Below are positions 6,119-6,256 of a stretch of DNA of 6,256 bases, piece after piece. The stretch is taken from contig MNUP01000134.1 of assembly GCA_001871075.1 (NCBI GenBank), positions 1-6,256 of the forward strand, given 5' to 3'. The notes under the pieces are model-generated. The model saw only the letters and a list, made by a program, of their open reading frames with translations, had not been told where the DNA came from and did no database searches. A program made the position numbers and the translations under genes. The stretch comes from Candidatus Desantisbacteria bacterium CG1_02_49_89 (GTDB taxonomy: Bacteria; Desantisbacteria; UBA1551). The number at the start of each line of letters is the position of its first letter. Position 1 is the first letter of the stretch.

Positions 6119-6256
6119 ATGCCAGATAATATTATATCACAATGCCTTCAATTGTCAAGCGTAAAAGTCGTTTCCTGCTGTGTCCATGAAGATGAAGTTG
6201 ACATAATCCTTGCAAGGGACCCTTCCAAAGGTTTCTATTGCTCTTCCTGCGGAAGC
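6119..6256 (+). CDS. ISL3-family transposase, N-terminal 46 residues (3' end outside window)
   Basis: The frame opens with MPDNIISQCLQLSSVKV and stays open to the right edge. The N-terminus has the layout of ISL3-family transposases (IS204/IS1001/IS1096/IS1165 group). A short helix is followed by a beta-hairpin with alternating V/I and acidic residues (CCVHEDEVDIILA). Then comes the first half of a zinc ribbon, C41-S-S-C44-G, expected to bind DNA at the element ends. The catalytic DDE domain would lie to the right and cannot be checked. A strong promoter and Shine-Dalgarno precede the gene, so it looks intact and expressed at this end. Another zinc-ribbon protein is possible, but the terminus-like sequence upstream and the interrupted neighbour favour a transposase. 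Confidence 0.68.
   Translation, partial: MPDNIISQCLQLSSVKVVSCCVHEDEVDIILARDPSKGFYCSSCGS

Larger units (their letters stand above)
5976..6256 (+). mobile_element. Left end of an ISL3-type insertion sequence (continues past the right edge)
   Basis: The element is inferred from four things seen together. There is a plus-strand gene whose N-terminus resembles ISL3 transposases. A strong promoter and Shine-Dalgarno lie just in front of it. A GGTTCTTC-type terminus sits 143 bases upstream of its ATG; ISL3 ends typically begin GG with a following CTT. This terminus falls exactly where the minus-strand secreted-protein gene stops looking native. The right end and the inverted-repeat partner are outside the window, so the boundary at 5976 is an estimate. 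ISL3 elements usually duplicate 8 bases of target. The candidate on this side is AGCTATAT at 5968-5975. Confidence 0.6.

Overview
The window carries three consecutive genes on the minus strand and the left end of an insertion sequence entering from the right on the plus strand. All three minus-strand products look like envelope or surface proteins of a bacterium with an outer membrane. The combination is a PorV/PorQ-type barrel, a large barrel with calcium-loop-like inserts, and a modular protein ending in a FlgD-like/T9SS-like C-terminal domain. Such sets are common in FCB-type bacteria and in uncultured lineages such as Elusimicrobia-like phyla. I cannot name the organism, and the lineage guess is weak.

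Layout in order of minus-strand transcription. (1) 6087-4480 is a modular secreted-type protein: a galactose-binding/CBM-like fold, two further beta-domains and a C-terminal FlgD/CHU_C-like domain. Its true 5' end appears to have been cut off at about 5975/5976, inside the signal-peptide codons. (2) 4393-2090 is a complete 767-residue protein with a clear signal peptide. It is beta-strand rich, with an Ig-like insert and three Asp-rich loops, one a textbook EF-hand loop. (3) 2042-1 is a PorV/PorQ (UPF0164-like) barrel fused to a very long coiled coil that runs off the left edge. Gaps are 86 and 47 bases and no terminator is visible between the genes, so they were probably one operon.

The coiled coil contains a perfect (by eye) tandem duplication of 498 bp, or 166 codons, with 2.1 copies in the window. 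Each copy is itself built of two diverged ~83-residue half-repeats. This older-duplication-then-recent-duplication structure is the most striking sequence-level feature.

At the right, 5976-6256 looks like the left end of an ISL3-type element: a GGTTCTTC-type end, a near-consensus sigma-70 promoter (6047-6075), a strong Shine-Dalgarno and the first 46 residues of a transposase with a CxxCG zinc ribbon. Its insertion removed the natural start and export signal of gene 1. The ORF now continues 37 codons into IS sequence and has only a poor TTG start. The operon promoter is not in the window.
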